From Nageia nagi (taxonomy: Eukaryota > Pinophyta): a stretch of DNA of 64,000 nt. Shown here in pieces: positions 23,911-36,487 of this stretch (position 1 is the stretch's first letter; each line of letters starts with the position of its first letter). Made by a program: the position numbers and the translations under genes. Where the stretch lies: contig JBITNC010000001.1 in NCBI GenBank assembly GCA_050084985.1, forward strand, positions 78,616,001-78,680,000, in the 5' to 3' direction. A model generated the notes under the pieces. That model ran no database searches, had not been told where the DNA came from, and saw only the letters and a program-made list of their open reading frames with translations.

Positions 23911-24159
23911 TATTTATATCATTCAATATATTATTATTGTTGATAGTACACCTCTATTTTGGATCTAATTATCTAGATAATTCATTACCAATTTGGAAAG
24001 GTACTTAGCCTTAGATTATACACATCTCCTTCTTCCTTCCAAAATAAATAGATCAAAATTCTGAATGAGGGAACTAAAAGTGTTCATATTAAGAAGATGA
24101 CAAAACAAAATTGTATGAATGGCCTATACCAATAGAAATATTTTAAAGGAATACATTTA

Positions 24160-24770
24160 GAGAGTCACTACTAACCATAGAAATCCTTCCAATTAATGAC
24201 CTCAATTACCAAGTCACTAACATTAGCATGAGTAAGTATTATTCCATAGTTAAAAGAGAGAATGAGATATGGATGATGTACTTAGATAGGGCTAGATGCA
24301 AATTGTTTGTAGTGCTATTATTATTTTCAAATCACCTAAAGGACACATGAGAATTTCTCATTCAAATTCACATGGATTTGCATAAATAATGCTATTGAAT
24401 ATGAAGCCTTTTGTTTAGGGTTATCTAAAGTGATCAACATGGGCATCTGATGCCTGGTAGTGCATGGTAATTATGAACTAGTCATAAATCAATTCAAAGA
24501 CCATATTAATGCAATACATCACTATATAAATACTTATAGGAATAGGGTATGGGACTTATTAGAGTCATTCCTAGTAATCAATTTCATCTCTATTCCTAGG
24601 AGGTACAATCAAATTACTAATGCACTTGCAGGTAAAGGAGCATGTTACAATCTTGCTTATCACAAGAGAGCAAGTTGTGGAGTTAAGGTTCTATGTATAC
24701 CATTTGTACTTGACACTACAAATTTTGGATAAGTATTTAACTCCAATGAACATACTATGAATTTCCTTAT
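24160..24770 (+). pseudogene. extra RNase H-like domain upstream of RT
   Basis: Frames here spell an RNase H fold distinct from the one after RT. 'IWMMYLDRAR' is the first strand with its Asp, 'NNAIEYEAFCLGLSKVI' is the helix with the catalytic Glu, and 'LVVHGNYELVINQFKDHINA' is the strand where Asp is expected (usual GDSELV) but Asn is found. 'INFISIPRRYNQITNALAGKG' then gives the C-terminal block ('IPR..N..ADALA'). This pattern is that of the archaeal-type RNase H of Tat-lineage elements. Its place here, between protease and RT, differs from the order I remember for most Tat elements (after the regular RNase H). Stops and at least one frameshift break it. Confidence 0.6.
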
Positions 24771-24949
24771 AGATAAAGTAGTATCTCACACTTTTGGTGT
24801 TGAAGAACTACTTGACTATTTCTAAGAGTAAGATGTTGTACAACTCATAAATAATGTCATACTAAAGGTTCACTTTCTTTTTAATAGCTATTTTATTCTA
24901 AATATGTTCAAAAAGCCAAAACTTTAGTTGTTCAAAAGGAGAGCAATGT

Positions 24950-25830
24950 TGAGCCAAAAGTTGAACCTAGAAGATGCATAAAGATTGGATCAAAGTGGTC
25001 TAAAAAGGAAAAAAGGATGATATTTTAGATTTACCATGAGTTGTACAAGGAAATTGCTTGGAATTATGATGATCTAAATACATATGATAAGAATATGATC
25101 CAAAATAACATTGAGCTTGAACTAGATGCAAAACCATAAATATAAAAATAAAGGTTGTTCAACCCAAGAATAGAAGAAGTAATGAAGTAGGATTTAATTA
25201 ATCTTCTAGATGCAAAAACTATTTATCCTATCAAGCATTCTTATCAGATAACCAATTTAATATTAAAAAGAAAAAAGAGTGAAGAAATCAAACTATGTGT
25301 AGGTTTAGAAATCTGAACTAGGTGTCTCTCAAAGACAAATATTCTATCCCTTCCATTGAATAAATCCTCCTCATAGTAGCTAGAGCATGATGTTTTTCTC
25401 TAATTGATGGCTATGTAGGATTCAACCAAATTTGGGTAAATGATGAGGATCAATTCAAAATTGCATTCACTACCAATTGGAGGATATTTGCATTTCAAAG
25501 AATACCTTTTGGTCTCTCCAATGCTAGGGCTACTTTTCAGAGACCCATGGACCATGCCTTTGGTAACTTAATAAATAAAATAATCCTAGTTTACTTGGAT
25601 GACATCATAGTGTTTTCTAGGAGTGAAAAGTACTACTTGAATCATCTTAGCCAAGTTTTTGAAAAATGTATAGAATTTGGGATTTCTATCAATCCCAAAA
25701 AGTCCATTTTTATGGTTATCCAAGGAAAATTACTAGGTCATATTATATCAAAAAAGAGATTGGTAATTGATCTAGATAGAGTACAAAGCTATCGATGCAT
25801 TGCCTCTACCTTCAAATAAGAAGGCCTTAC
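24950..25830 (+). pseudogene. Ty3/gypsy reverse transcriptase
   Basis: RT copies the element RNA into DNA. In order: a connector 'WSKKEKRMIFQIYHELYKEI'-like stretch (24,990), 'RLFNPRIEEVMK', 'LCVGF.NLN.VSLKDKYSIP' (usual 'vDFRnLN'), 'FSLIDGYVGFNQIWVNDED', 'IAFTTNWRIFAFQRIPFGLS NARATFQRPMDHAF', and the open segment 25,547-25,819 with the catalytic box YLDDIIVFSRSE and 'FGISINPKKSIF'. The YxDD motif is intact. Several TAG/TAA stops and a frame change at about 25,785 inactivate it. The sequence matches the Tat lineage in the connector and palm region. Confidence 0.85.
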
Positions 25831-26370
25831 AATCATTCATTGGTCATATCAATTTTGTTAGAAATTTTAATAATGATTTTTCTTATATTATTTCTCTAAT
25901 CATAGTAATGTTAAAGAAAGATAGTGTATTTTTTTGGTCTAAAGAAGCAAAGCAAGCTTTTCATGATATTAAAAAAACTATAATTGAAGCTTCTATTTTG
26001 AAGAATCCTAATTTTTCAAAATATTTTATCATGTATGCTTATGGAGTAGAGAAAAGCATTGCTACCATCCTGACATAGAAAGATGACCAAAAGGAAGAAC
26101 ATCCCATTGCCTTTTATAGTCAAACACTACCAACCAATACCAAAGAAAGTATTTTCCATAATGAGAGGACTTAAAAGTTTAAGCAATATGTGTCCCATAA
26201 TAAAATCCTTGTATATACTATTTATCCATATGTAAGAAATTATATTATACAAGGAGAATTGGATGAAGGAAAAGCTAGTTGGATCATAAAAATAATGGAA
26301 TATGATGTAGAAATTAAACCAACCAAGCTTATAAGGGGAATATCCCTTTGTTAAAATATAGAAAAAATGC
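25795..26370 (+). pseudogene. Ty3-type RNase H after RT
   Basis: Overlaps the end of RT in another frame through an indel. It reads LPSNKKALQSFIGHINFVRN (thumb/connection), then 'FSKYFIMYAYGVEKSIATIL', 'HPIAFYSQTLP', and ends with 'WIIKIMEYDVEIKPTKLIRG', the usual end of the tether region before integrase. Stops interrupt it after 26,078. It removes template RNA in the living element. Confidence 0.75.
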
Positions 26371-26549
26371 ATACATGATTTATATAATTGAGGTTGAGGT
26401 GAATATCAACCAAAAGCATGTCAACCAAAAGAATGATTGGATAAAGCAATTTATTTTTTATTTTAGAACCATTAAATATCCTAAATATTTGGATAGGTTT
26501 CAAACAAGGAGATTTAGGTTACATTAACATTTATGATGGTAGATAACCA

Positions 26550-27690
26550 TCTTTACAAAAATAATTTTTATTATACTTTATTGAGAGTATGACTCAGGAT
26601 GAAACCTAGAGGATTTTACATGAATTTCAATATGGATTCTCTGGAGTACACTATAGTGGTCCTACTACTACAACAAAAAGTTTACTAGTAGGATATTATT
26701 GGCCTACTATATTTCAAGATTCATTCAAGATAGCCCTAGAGTGTGACAAATGTAGTAGATATGTGGGAAAAAGAGACACCTATAATGATTTTTAAGCTTA
26801 TGGTTGTTGAAGAACCTTTCCAATAATGGATTCTAAATTTCATTGGTGTTATAAACCTAAATTCTTCAACAAGCTACAAGTTTATTCTAGCTACAATAGA
26901 CTACTTCATAATATGGTTATAAGCTATTCCATGTAAGAGTGTAGATCAAGAAATAGTGATAGAGATTATCAAAATGTTAATTACTTGCTTTAGTATTCCA
27001 TAGACTATTGTATCAGAAAATGGTCCTACATTTATTGGAGCTAATTTATTAGACTTTATTGTTGAGTACAGAATCTACTATATGTTCTCTTCATATTTCT
27101 CATAAAGGAACAAGTTAGTAGAATCAACAAATAAAAACTTAACCCAAATCATTAAAATAAAAATTGAAGGAAATCTCAAATAGTGGCATACACAACTAGA
27201 CTATGCATTATGGAAAGATAGGATTAGTATCAAATCAGCCATCAAGACATCTTGCTATGCATTGATTTATGGTAAGAGATTGATGTTACCAATTCATCTT
27301 GAGTTACCTAAATTAAAAATCCTACAAGGATTAGAAGACTATGACTTTGAGCCATTGCAAGCAAGGTTCAATTGATTGATGAAGTTGGAAGAGGATAAAA
27401 ATAAAGCATATCATTCCTTCTAGAAATGACAATTGATTGTTAAGAAATTATTTGATAAGAAAAAGTCTTCCCAGTTCAAGTTTGAAGTCAAAGATATTTT
27501 CATCAAATGGGATGAAGAAAGAACAAAGCTCAAAAAATATGAAAATTTTGATTCCATGTGGAGCGGTTCTTATATCATCATTCAAGCCTTATAGAGCAAT
27601 GCATTCAAGCTTTAAGATATTGCTAGGTCCCAAGAACTACCTATCCTAGTGAATGAGATCTATTTGAAATATTACTAAGTGATCACATGA
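26550..27690 (+). pseudogene. Ty3/gypsy integrase, Tat type
   Basis: The zinc-binding region reads 'LHEFQYGFSGVHYSG...VGYYWPTIFQD...ECDKCSRYVGKR', so the His-His-Cys-Cys ligands are recognisable. In the catalytic core, 'WILNFIGVI' has Asn where the first Asp should be (W.LDFIG). 'FILATIDYF' follows, then 'TIVSENGPTFIG' with Glu for the second Asp, and 'NKLVESTNKNL' with the catalytic Glu kept. 'WHTQLDYALWKDRI' and 'YALIYGKRLMLPIHLELP' are typical of Tat/Athila integrases. The tail continues to about 27,690 with 'GSYII..ALQSNAFKL'. The core carries both catalytic substitutions and many stops, so it is dead. Confidence 0.85.
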
Positions 27691-28269
27691 TTTCATAATA
27701 CCCTCCAAATATGTATAGTGTACATACTCCACTACTTTTAGTTTAATCATTTTTTTCACTTTAAAAAATTATATTCTTGTATATATTGGTTCACTAATGG
27801 TGTGCTTCCTAAGAAGGTAGATAGCCATTAATGCTTACATTAATTAAGCATGGTGGAGATTAAACTTGATGGATGTAAACTATATTCTCAAAATGATGAC
27901 ATTTAAGAGCTGTATTTTCTTGGAAAACCCACCAACTATGCATTACCTTCTAATTTATATCTAGCATGCTTGAATTAAATGTGATCCTACCTATCATCCT
28001 TGATACTACACTCTATGTGAATCCCAACATTCCTTATCCATTAATTGCTATTAATAATGATAGTCATAAACCCTAGATAAATAAAATATAAACCCCCAAC
28101 CACTTGTTCCTCACTTAGCAAATTTTAGTGTCCAAGTTTTTGAGAGTTAAAGAGCATATTGTATACAAAGCTTTTAGCATTAGGTGTGAAAGAGTATCAA
28201 AACTTGATCTTATAGACATCATATGTACTGTATGCTTATCTAAGCTACATAAAAGTTATTAAACACTAT

Positions 28270-31200
28270 GGCAAGCACCAAGAACATTATAGTGACTGAA
28301 GAAGAGAGGTTGGATGCTAACCTAATGGGGATTCATGAGGAATACTTGGAGAGTGCTCCTAGTGTCAATTGGATGGAGGTAGGGGTCATGAATCATATGG
28401 AAACCTAGTGAGAAGACCCTAAAAGAATCCTATTATAGTTCCAGATACCAAAAGTTGTAGGTAAAGGGAAGTCATTCACAAAATCAAGAAGAAATATTAT
28501 GTTGTACTAGGGCTTGGCATGTTATATGCCCTATGAGACTTTCACCTATCCAAAGCTCCTTTTTTCCATCACACTTAGGCATAGCCTATAGGGATATGAG
28601 GTTAAAGTGTATATGGAGTAGAAGAAGAGAGAAGTAGGAGTCTAGGTACCAACCTAATGTCTTTTTGGATTACTCCCTAGAGGTAATTGTACACATATTG
28701 GCACTCCTTACTGATTGGAGCTTCCATGTCAAGAAACAAATCGATCTAAACAAAGAAAAGGATGATTTTTATATAAATGAGATTGAGTTACTAGATTGGA
28801 TTGAAAAGAGGTATGAAGATAGATGCGCCAAGCTCCTACAAATCTATGACATCATCTCCTTTGAGAAATATTAAGATAAATAGGTCCTATAGGCATTGGC
28901 AATTATTCTAGGTAAAAAGATCAAGATTGAGGTAGATGAAGCCATGATTAGAATGGCATATAACATTATTAAGGCACATATTTGCTATGATTTTTCTACC
29001 TTCATCTCAAATGAGGTCAAGAAAAATCTATTCAATATTGAAAAATCTAATTTTTGGCACTCATCATATTTGTGGTAACTCATAGTCCACCAAAATTTGG
29101 AAGCTCTGGTGGAAGGAGGACTCCAGATTGCACTAGCCATTTTATTCATAGCACCCATACCAATCTATTTAAGAGTGTTAATGCTTACAAAAGTCCATGA
29201 TTCATATTATGAGTTTATGGAGAAATTATATGCCCTAGTGATGCAAATTCTCATGGGAAGAGTCACTCAACCATGGAGGAGTTGCAAGGAAGCAACAACA
29301 TTAGAGATTGGTATTTTTTTTAAAACTAGTATAGTAAGAATAAGGTACATGTATTTTGAAAACCCATTTTTGTTACCTAAATTTGTTACCCCATAGTTAT
29401 ATTCTTTAGAAATGGGTAGACAAATGTATGCTATGCAAACTAAGTATGGGTCAAGGGGTAATTTTTAACCCATTATCAAAATGCCTCCAACTAGTACAAA
29501 TTTTACTTAAATATAAATAGGTTATAAAGATGAGCTAGTAGTATTTATTGTATAGAATTTTAAATTGAATAGTGTAGAAAACCCCTTGGATGTATGACCC
29601 AACAAGAGATATGAAAAAGATATCAAATCCAAGAAAAAATGCTTGGTATTTTCCTATGAAGTTTGATTGCATGTAGAATATTTTGAAAATCAAATGGAAT
29701 AAGAGACTAAGGCATACCCAGAGTGGGAATTTAGGATTCTTTACAAGGTATGGATGGCCTTTGAAGGTGTAAAAAGTATAGGATCTGGGAGGTCAAACAT
29801 CAAGATTTTTTCTTAAACTCAAAGGTAGTCACCTAGTTACAGATGAGTTGGGTTGGGACCTAAACAAAATAGAGTATTTCACCAAATTCATATTTGAATA
29901 TACTACCAAAGAAAATCATGTTTTTAAATAATGCTTTAGTGAGTTTACTTATGATTAGTATTGGAATTCCTAGTACATGCATGGCCTACTACCAGAAATA
30001 GAAAAGTCACTCCTAACCAATTTTCAAGGGAAGGTTGCAAAAGATGATTAGCCATTGGTGTAGTGGAAATGGGATTTGAATAATCCAAAGAAGAATAGAG
30101 TAGAATAAGCTTTCAATTGTTGGTGGCTTTAGAAAAAGAAAATAGTAATAGCTATCACTTTTGGGGAGACTTCTCCAAAAAGGAGAAGAATTAGGATAAA
30201 ATTAAAAGCACAAGAACCTCCAAATAAGAAATAGGTCTAAAAAAAGGCACATACTATTAAGCCACCAGTAGTAAACAACCAAACCCTATATCCCTAAGCA
30301 ATAAACTAAGGAATAGCCTAAACCAAGAATAGGAGATACAAAATTATTGGATGTAGAAGAAAATCAAAAACCCCAAAGCACTAAAACCATTGTTTATCAA
30401 GATGCTCAAGAATAAATAGGGGATGAAGTCTAATAAGAGGGAGGAAATATATTAGGCATAAGTAGTACCATAGCAATGGTAGGTGAAGCACATGGATATG
30501 GAGATGATGATGATGACAAAGATCAAAATAAAAAGATAGAATTTGTTCCAAATGATAAACCACCTAAAAAAGAGTCAAGTGAAGAAGAAGAGGATGTATA
30601 GATAATACCCTTTGTAGAGAAAGCAACATAGAAGCCTACCCAAGATACTCCAACATCAAACTCAAGAGCAGGTACACCCCACCATTCTTTAATTCCTTTT
30701 TCTATAGTCTTGCAAGAGGAAATAAAAATTATTTTTTCTACTCAAGTAGTAGAGTCCATTGATTGGGAAACATTTGTTAATAAACCTCCTATGCTCCCAG
30801 AGCAACAAGCAAGAATTTTGAGTAAAGTGATAGAAATAAAGGATATTGATATTGCTCAAATGCCATTCAAAGAAGGGAAATTAGTCTCAACCCCATAGAT
30901 GTTATAAATGTAAATTGGCAAAGTGCTATAGCTATAGATCAATCCAAGTTTTTGGTTAACACTTCCCTAGGGCTAGTGAGAGTCTCCAATATAGGAGAAT
31001 AAAATAGAAAAGCTAAATAATAGGACTAACCAATACAAAAAGGATTACTCCCAAAAAGATAAGATGATATCTACGATGTAAAATCAAAATAAAGAATTAA
31101 TTAAAAAGCTAGCCAAGTAGAATTCTAAGCATGATAAGAGCCTTCAAGAATCAAAGGCCAAATTGGAGATAATAAAGAAATAGGTTAAAGAGTTGAAAGC

Positions 31201-31480
31201 TCAAACTAGCTTAGTTGAAATACAAAGGGCTCAAAAGGCTAAGGAGTAGTTGAAAAATATTGAAGGAGAAAACGCAAAAAATAAAGCTTTAAATGATGAT
31301 AAGATCAAGCTACTAGAAATAATTAAAAGTTGTAGAAAAAATTTAGTTAAACAGGTTGGAGAAAAATTGGTCAGCATGGTCCACCTATATAACTTAAAAA
31401 AATCAATCAGAGTAGGTTGTCCAATAATATAATGCCAAGACGAAAATCCCCAAAATTGCCATAAAAATCCCAAAATCAAG
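28270..31480 (+). pseudogene. additional sense reading region of unknown function (about 3.2 kb)
   Basis: It starts plausibly at ATG 28,270 (MASTKNIIVTEEERLDANLM), about 580 bases after integrase and separated by non-coding sequence. Visible open pieces are 28,665-28,874 (a charged helical segment ending EDRCAKLLQIYD), 28,896-29,078, 29,097-29,396, an acidic Asp/Glu/Lys stretch around 30,490-30,600, 30,710-30,898 and a C-terminal coiled-coil-like stretch 31,120-31,430 rich in Lys/Glu/Leu/Gln. All are in register apart from stops and a few shifts. I do not recognise a domain. It could be a cargo or envelope-position ORF. Unlike the PMD genes elsewhere in the window it runs in the sense direction. 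Confidence 0.5.
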
Positions 31481-32093
31481 GATTGAAGGGATGCAAAATT
31501 GGCTCAGGGCATTGACAGATAAGGATATAGCTACTATAACTCTAAGGTCAATGTAGATAATTTTGATAAGAATCAAAGATATTTATGATTTGTAGGATTT
31601 AATGTTTGCCCTAGACTTGGAGAAAAGTCAATTAAAGTTTGAGATAAGTTTTATGAATATATTATTTCATTGTTTAATTCAATTAAAGGATCCCAAATTA
31701 TGGGAAGAAGTAGATCTATAGAGTAGTGCCAACCAATGGGTGGTAAATACTATACAATTTTTGGAACACCCTTCTCTAAGAAAAAACTCATAGACTTATA
31801 ATTAATGAGTAACCTAGCTTAGGAAGCAATATCAAGATTCCTATATGTAGGAAGACTAGAAAGTTTGTTAATGGGTTTCAAGGCAAACAATGTAAAATTT
31901 AAGTGTGGTCCATTTTATCATAGGTAGACAATCAAGATCTCCATGATCTATTCAAGAAACTTCAATATTTTCTTCCTACAAATTTGATTCCATAGCTAGA
32001 GACCTCTCCAAAAGATTCATCTAGGAAAGCAAGTGGAAGTGGATAATAAGGGTCCTATTCTTCAATAGGCTAAAGACCTTGAGAGTCACTATA
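31481..32093 (+). other. 3' untranslated part of the Tat-like element
   Basis: Still slightly protein-like to about 31,960, but heavily broken. No clean polypurine tract could be identified immediately before LTR2; GGATAATAAGGG near 32,041 is the nearest purine-rich stretch. Confidence 0.4.
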
Positions 32094-33848
32094 AGACTAT
32101 TATTCTTTCATAATTACACTCTTATCAATAAGATCCATGCTTTTAATTCCCATTTCTTAATCACTTTTCATTCTATTGTAAGTGTTGTAATGAGTGTATA
32201 GTCTTTAAACTTAGTCATTTTTATCAAATTTTGTGTAAGTCTATATTGTTGATGTTTATGGGTCATTATTGATTTGTGTGATAGCTTAAACCATCATTTT
32301 GTTGAGAGGTGGGTGTTGTTGTGTAAATAAGTCCCATATGTTTGTTACAACATATTTGGATCTTCACCAGTAATTGTACATAGGTCTAATATTGAAAGGT
32401 AGTTTTATTTTGTCTAAGTCATATCCAAGAGGTAATGTAACATATAAGGGAACTAAGTGTCTAAGTCCAAGTTTGGGTATTATACAAGTTTAAGTCTATA
32501 AAATTCATGTTCTATGTACTTGGGCACTCTTTCTAGGAAATATTATAAATATGATTCATTATTGAATCAAATTAGTAAATGGGTAATGTCCTAGAGCCCA
32601 TGGATTTCTAGAAAAAAAGTTATATCGTACACCAAAAATCAATGAGTACTGAGTTAGTCCATTAGTGGGTGTTATCAAAGAACTAAGCAATAGGAGATGT
32701 TTTATTAAGTTCATTATATAGACCCCATCAATTGTAAGTGATGATGTCACACCTTTTATTGAAAATTAGCAAGTGATAAGGCAACTCCCACTCAATCAAT
32801 AGACCCCACCATGCTAAGTTGAAAAGAGAACTATGAGATAATGGAACACCCAGGTCCACTTAATAAGAGTTTTTTACCATTGAGGATTTCTCAATGTGTC
32901 AACTTTGACTCATTTACACATGGTAGTAGTAGTTCTTTCTTAGGTTTCAATGTTATATCTTTCATTACCCTCATAGTTTTCACAACTTGAAACTGTAGTG
33001 ATCTTCATAAATGGTTACACAAAGTTAGACTATTGTCGATAGAGCATAGAGATAAACCATACCAATCAAGTTGATAGACAATACCTCAAATATTAGATAC
33101 AATTACAATAGGATATAGTCAAATAAAAATATGAGAGATTACAAATGAGAAGGTAAAAAATTCAAAGTCTATAGATTCCCATACATTTGTGTTGATTGTA
33201 CTAAGTCACTATGCAATCTAGCATATTTATAGATTAAAGTTGTACATTAGTAAATAGTTATTTATTTTTGTTCCTAGTGAATAGGATAATTAAGGGTAAT
33301 AATGGTGGAACATCACCCAATTATAAATATATTCTTATAAATAGTGGATTATTAGAAGTCCAAAAGGTCAATCATTTTAGCAAAGTTACCTATTGTAAGT
33401 TCTACTTTCATATATGATAATACAGTACTTTGATATTTTTCCCTCTATAATTTGTAGTTGTTATTGTGCTTTGTGATTATTATGTATGAAGTTTAGTTCT
33501 AAATTATGGCTATGTATTACAATTATGAGGCCCTAAGGGTAAGATAGTTGTCTATTCTTAATCTTGGTAATGGATTGTTGCATGTGTGGTAATGCTCAAG
33601 TTAACTAGTTTTAGTTTGCTTTATGTAGTTTATATTTGAGTCTCTTTCCTATTATTTTCAGCTTTTTATCTCTTTATATTTACCTTTGACCTCTTCCATA
33701 GATAAGAACCAGCCTATAACCCTGACATTGAGCATAAAACCCCCATGAGCACATTGTTCCACCACCTTTTACTCTTTTAAGAACCCTATTGTTGCAGGAA
33801 ATGGAGAACTATACTAGACCAAACCTTAAGGTTATATTATACTAATCA
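32094..33848 (+). repeat. Tat-like LTR2, about 1.76 kb
   Basis: Aligns with LTR1 from its first bases (AGACTATTATTC for TGATTGTTATTT) to its end ATACTAATCA. Numerous substitutions and short indels separate the two, so the element is old. Unlike a terminal 3' LTR it is followed not by host DNA but by the start of another internal region. Confidence 0.75.
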
Positions 33849-34221
33849 ATAATAGAAAAGTTCATTTCTAGCATACCTAATGTAACATGAACAAAAATTC
33901 ATATTTTATGGGTGTGAATAGGTCATATAGCTTTGTATGGTAAGCTATCACCTTGTGCTTCACATATTATAAGGTTTATTTAGCTTTATTAGTGACACTA
34001 CTATCAAAACTAGTTAATATTTCCAACCTTGGCACCTCTAGAATGTAGATTTACTAGAAGTAGTGCCAAAAATTCCTCAAGATAGCCTAGATTTCATGAG
34101 CTATTAGTTCCTCAAAGGGGGACTAGGAAAAAGATTTTTCAAACCTTATCTCCTCAAATTCCTTTAAGAGTTATCCAATTAATAGTTGTATTTGAATCTA
34201 TTTAACAAAATACTTCATTAT
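33849..34221 (+). repeat. start of a second Tat-like internal region, truncated
   Basis: Matches 21,598-21,962, the leader just after LTR1, including the phrases GGGTGTGAATAGGTCAT and CCTCAAAGGGGGACTAGG. It breaks off at about 34,220 into LTR3 sequence, so most of the second unit has been deleted. Confidence 0.75.
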
Positions 34222-35067
34222 TCAACTCATTTCCACATGGAAGTAGTAGCTCTTTTTTAGTTTTGAATTTTATATCTTTCATTTCCCTCATAGTTTTTGC
34301 AACCTAGTGCTACATGATCTTCATAAAAGGTTGCAAAAAGTTAGATGGCTACCGATAGTGCACAAAGACAAACTATACCAATCAAGATGGTAGATCATAC
34401 CTTTATAATCAGCTATAGTTGTAATAGGATATATTCAAAGATAAATCTAAGATATTATGTTTGATAAGGTACAAAGATTTAAAGTCTATAGAATCCCTAA
34501 CATTGGCATAGATTGTACTAAGTCACTATGTAATCTAGCATAGTTATAGATTAAAGTTGTATATTTGTAAATAGTTCTTTATTTCTATTCTTAGTCAATA
34601 GGGAAATTAAGGGAAATAATGGTGGAAAACCACCCTTTTTAAATATCTTCTTATAAATAAGGGACTGTTAGAAGTCCAAAATTTCAAACATTTTAGCAAA
34701 TTTGACCAATGTAAGCTCTACTTTCATATATGATAATATAGTACTTTGATATTTTTTTCTCTACAATTTGTATTTGTTATCTTGTTTTATGATTATTATG
34801 TATGAATTTTAGTGCTAAATTATGGCTATGTATTGCAATTACAAGGCCCCAAGGGTAATATAGTTTTCTATTCTTAATCTTGATAATGGATTACTATTTA
34901 TGTGGTAATGCCCATGCTAACTAGTTTTAGTTTGCTTTTTGTAGTTTATATTTTAGTCTCTTTCTTGTTACCTTTTACCTTTTTATCTCTTTCTAGTTAA
35001 ATTTTACCTCTTCCATAGTTAGTAATTAGCCTATAACTTGAATATTGAGAAGAAAACCCCTGTAAGT
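34222..35067 (+). repeat. Tat-like LTR3, left part
   Basis: Matches LTR1 from about 20,650 (CTCATTTCCACATGG) to about 21,495. The first 0.9 kb of the LTR is missing. It is cut at 35,067 by the young copia element and resumes at 44,085. Confidence 0.75.
35063..35067. repeat. target site duplication TAAGT, left
   Basis: TAAGT precedes the copia LTR and recurs at 44,085-44,089 after it. In LTR1 and LTR2 the site reads ATGAGCAC, so this copy had already diverged before the insertion. Confidence 0.85.
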
Positions 35068-35536
35068 TGAGAGAATTAGCACTACTCTAATCCTTAAGGT
35101 CCAAGACTAGGAAACTCAATCATACAACATTCACACAAGATAACACAAGTGTAATGTGGTTCCTCCTCCTTGGGAGTACATCCACAACTAGTATCTCAAT
35201 TCTCAAGTATGCCCCTCTTACAACTATTCTCTTTCTCTCCTACACAAACTAGTAGAGTAATCTTACTCCAAAACTTAGATATGTTACAAGAGGAGAGGCC
35301 CTCTATTTATAGCTTGAGAGCACCTCCCTAACCTCCCTTTAACCCAAGGGTAAGGTTAGGGTTACAATAAATGCATGACCTAACTTTAACCTACCAACTA
35401 ACCCCATGGTTAGGTCAAATTCCACACATAATAAAGAATTCAATTAATCCCTTAAGGTATCTACTTATCCTTTAAGTGATTAATTGAATTTACAAGGAAT
35501 TTAGATATTCACAATATTTCATTACAAATTCTAACA
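35068..35536 (-). repeat. copia 3' LTR, 469 bp
   Basis: Runs from TGAGAGAATTAGCAC to TACAAATTCTAACA on the plus strand. Followed by CTTCCCCTT (35,537-35,545), which on the minus strand is the purine tract AAGGGGAAG. Confidence 0.95.
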
Positions 35537-35545
35537 CTTCCCCTT
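35537..35545 (-). other. polypurine tract of the young copia
   Basis: Minus strand AAGGGGAAG directly before the 3' LTR start TGTTAGAATT. Confidence 0.7.
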
Positions 35546-36019
35546 AATGCAATGTTGGGATAGAGCATAGAAGAGAGAAGAGAGAGAGTAAGAGAGAGTT
35601 CTCCTCCATAGATATACAAGTGGAGATGAGAACATTTACATATTTGAGAATCTTTTGAGAACTAGTATGAGACTCACTACATTACCATTTAACAAAATGG
35701 TTTACAATACAATCATTAACCACAATTGGTTTCACTATACATAGTAGTCGATCAACTTTAAGCTGACATGTGAGTCTCCATGAGCTTGCTTTCACAAGGT
35801 GAGTAACCTGCATTTCTGAAGAAGATCCTGCATGCTACAAGCAACTCATGAACAAAATCAGTTAGATGCATCATATATTCAAATAAGAGAATCAAATAAT
35901 GCCATCTTATAAATAACTGATTAATGGTGCACTATAATTCATCATAGAGATGCCAAGCCATCACTCATATTCACCTATTGTATATAGACATGTGTTGATT
36001 ATTAATAGAGCATAAAAAT

Positions 36020-36412
36020 TGTACAACAAGTTTCTCACGCAGAGCAAACTCACCATGGAGGTATAGAATGTACAACAAGTTCATCATGTAGAGCGAACTT
36101 ACCATGGAGGTATATTAATTATATGCTCAAAAAATTGTACAACGAGTTTCTCACACAAAGCAAACTCACCATGGAGGTATAAAATGTACAACAAGTTTGT
36201 CACGCAGAGCAAACTTACCATGGAGGTGTAAAATGTACAACAAGTTTGTCATGTAGAGCAAACTTACCATGGAGGTATAAATATGTACAACAAGTTTGTC
36301 ATGCAGAGCAAACTTACCACGGAGGTATAAAATAATCAACACTCTATAACAACAATTGTACTACAAGTTTTTCACACAGAGCAAACTTACCACGGAGGTA
36401 TAGAATGTACAA
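36020..36412. repeat. tandem array, about 49-bp unit, seven copies
   Basis: The unit begins TGTACAACAAGTTT and contains CAGAGCAAACTTACC and ATGGAGGTATAAA; copies differ at a few positions. Two spacers of 15-25 bases (ATTATATGCTC... and AATCAACACTC...) interrupt it. It sits in the 3' untranslated part of the copia element, between the RNase H stop and the 3' LTR. I see no coding role. Confidence 0.9.
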
Positions 36413-36487
36413 TCAAAAAAGGCCTCTTAGAGGTGAAGTTGTCATCACTAACAAAAGTTCAAACTTCACTCCCCCTTGAGGGCAACT

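Noticed and set aside
35335-35365. Telomere-like AGGTTAGGGTT in the copia LTR
   Set aside because: Single short occurrence in both LTRs, no tandem TTTAGGG array.
36020-36412. Tandem array considered as a CRISPR
   Set aside because: Units are directly adjacent without unique spacers of constant length, and the context is a plant retroelement UTR.
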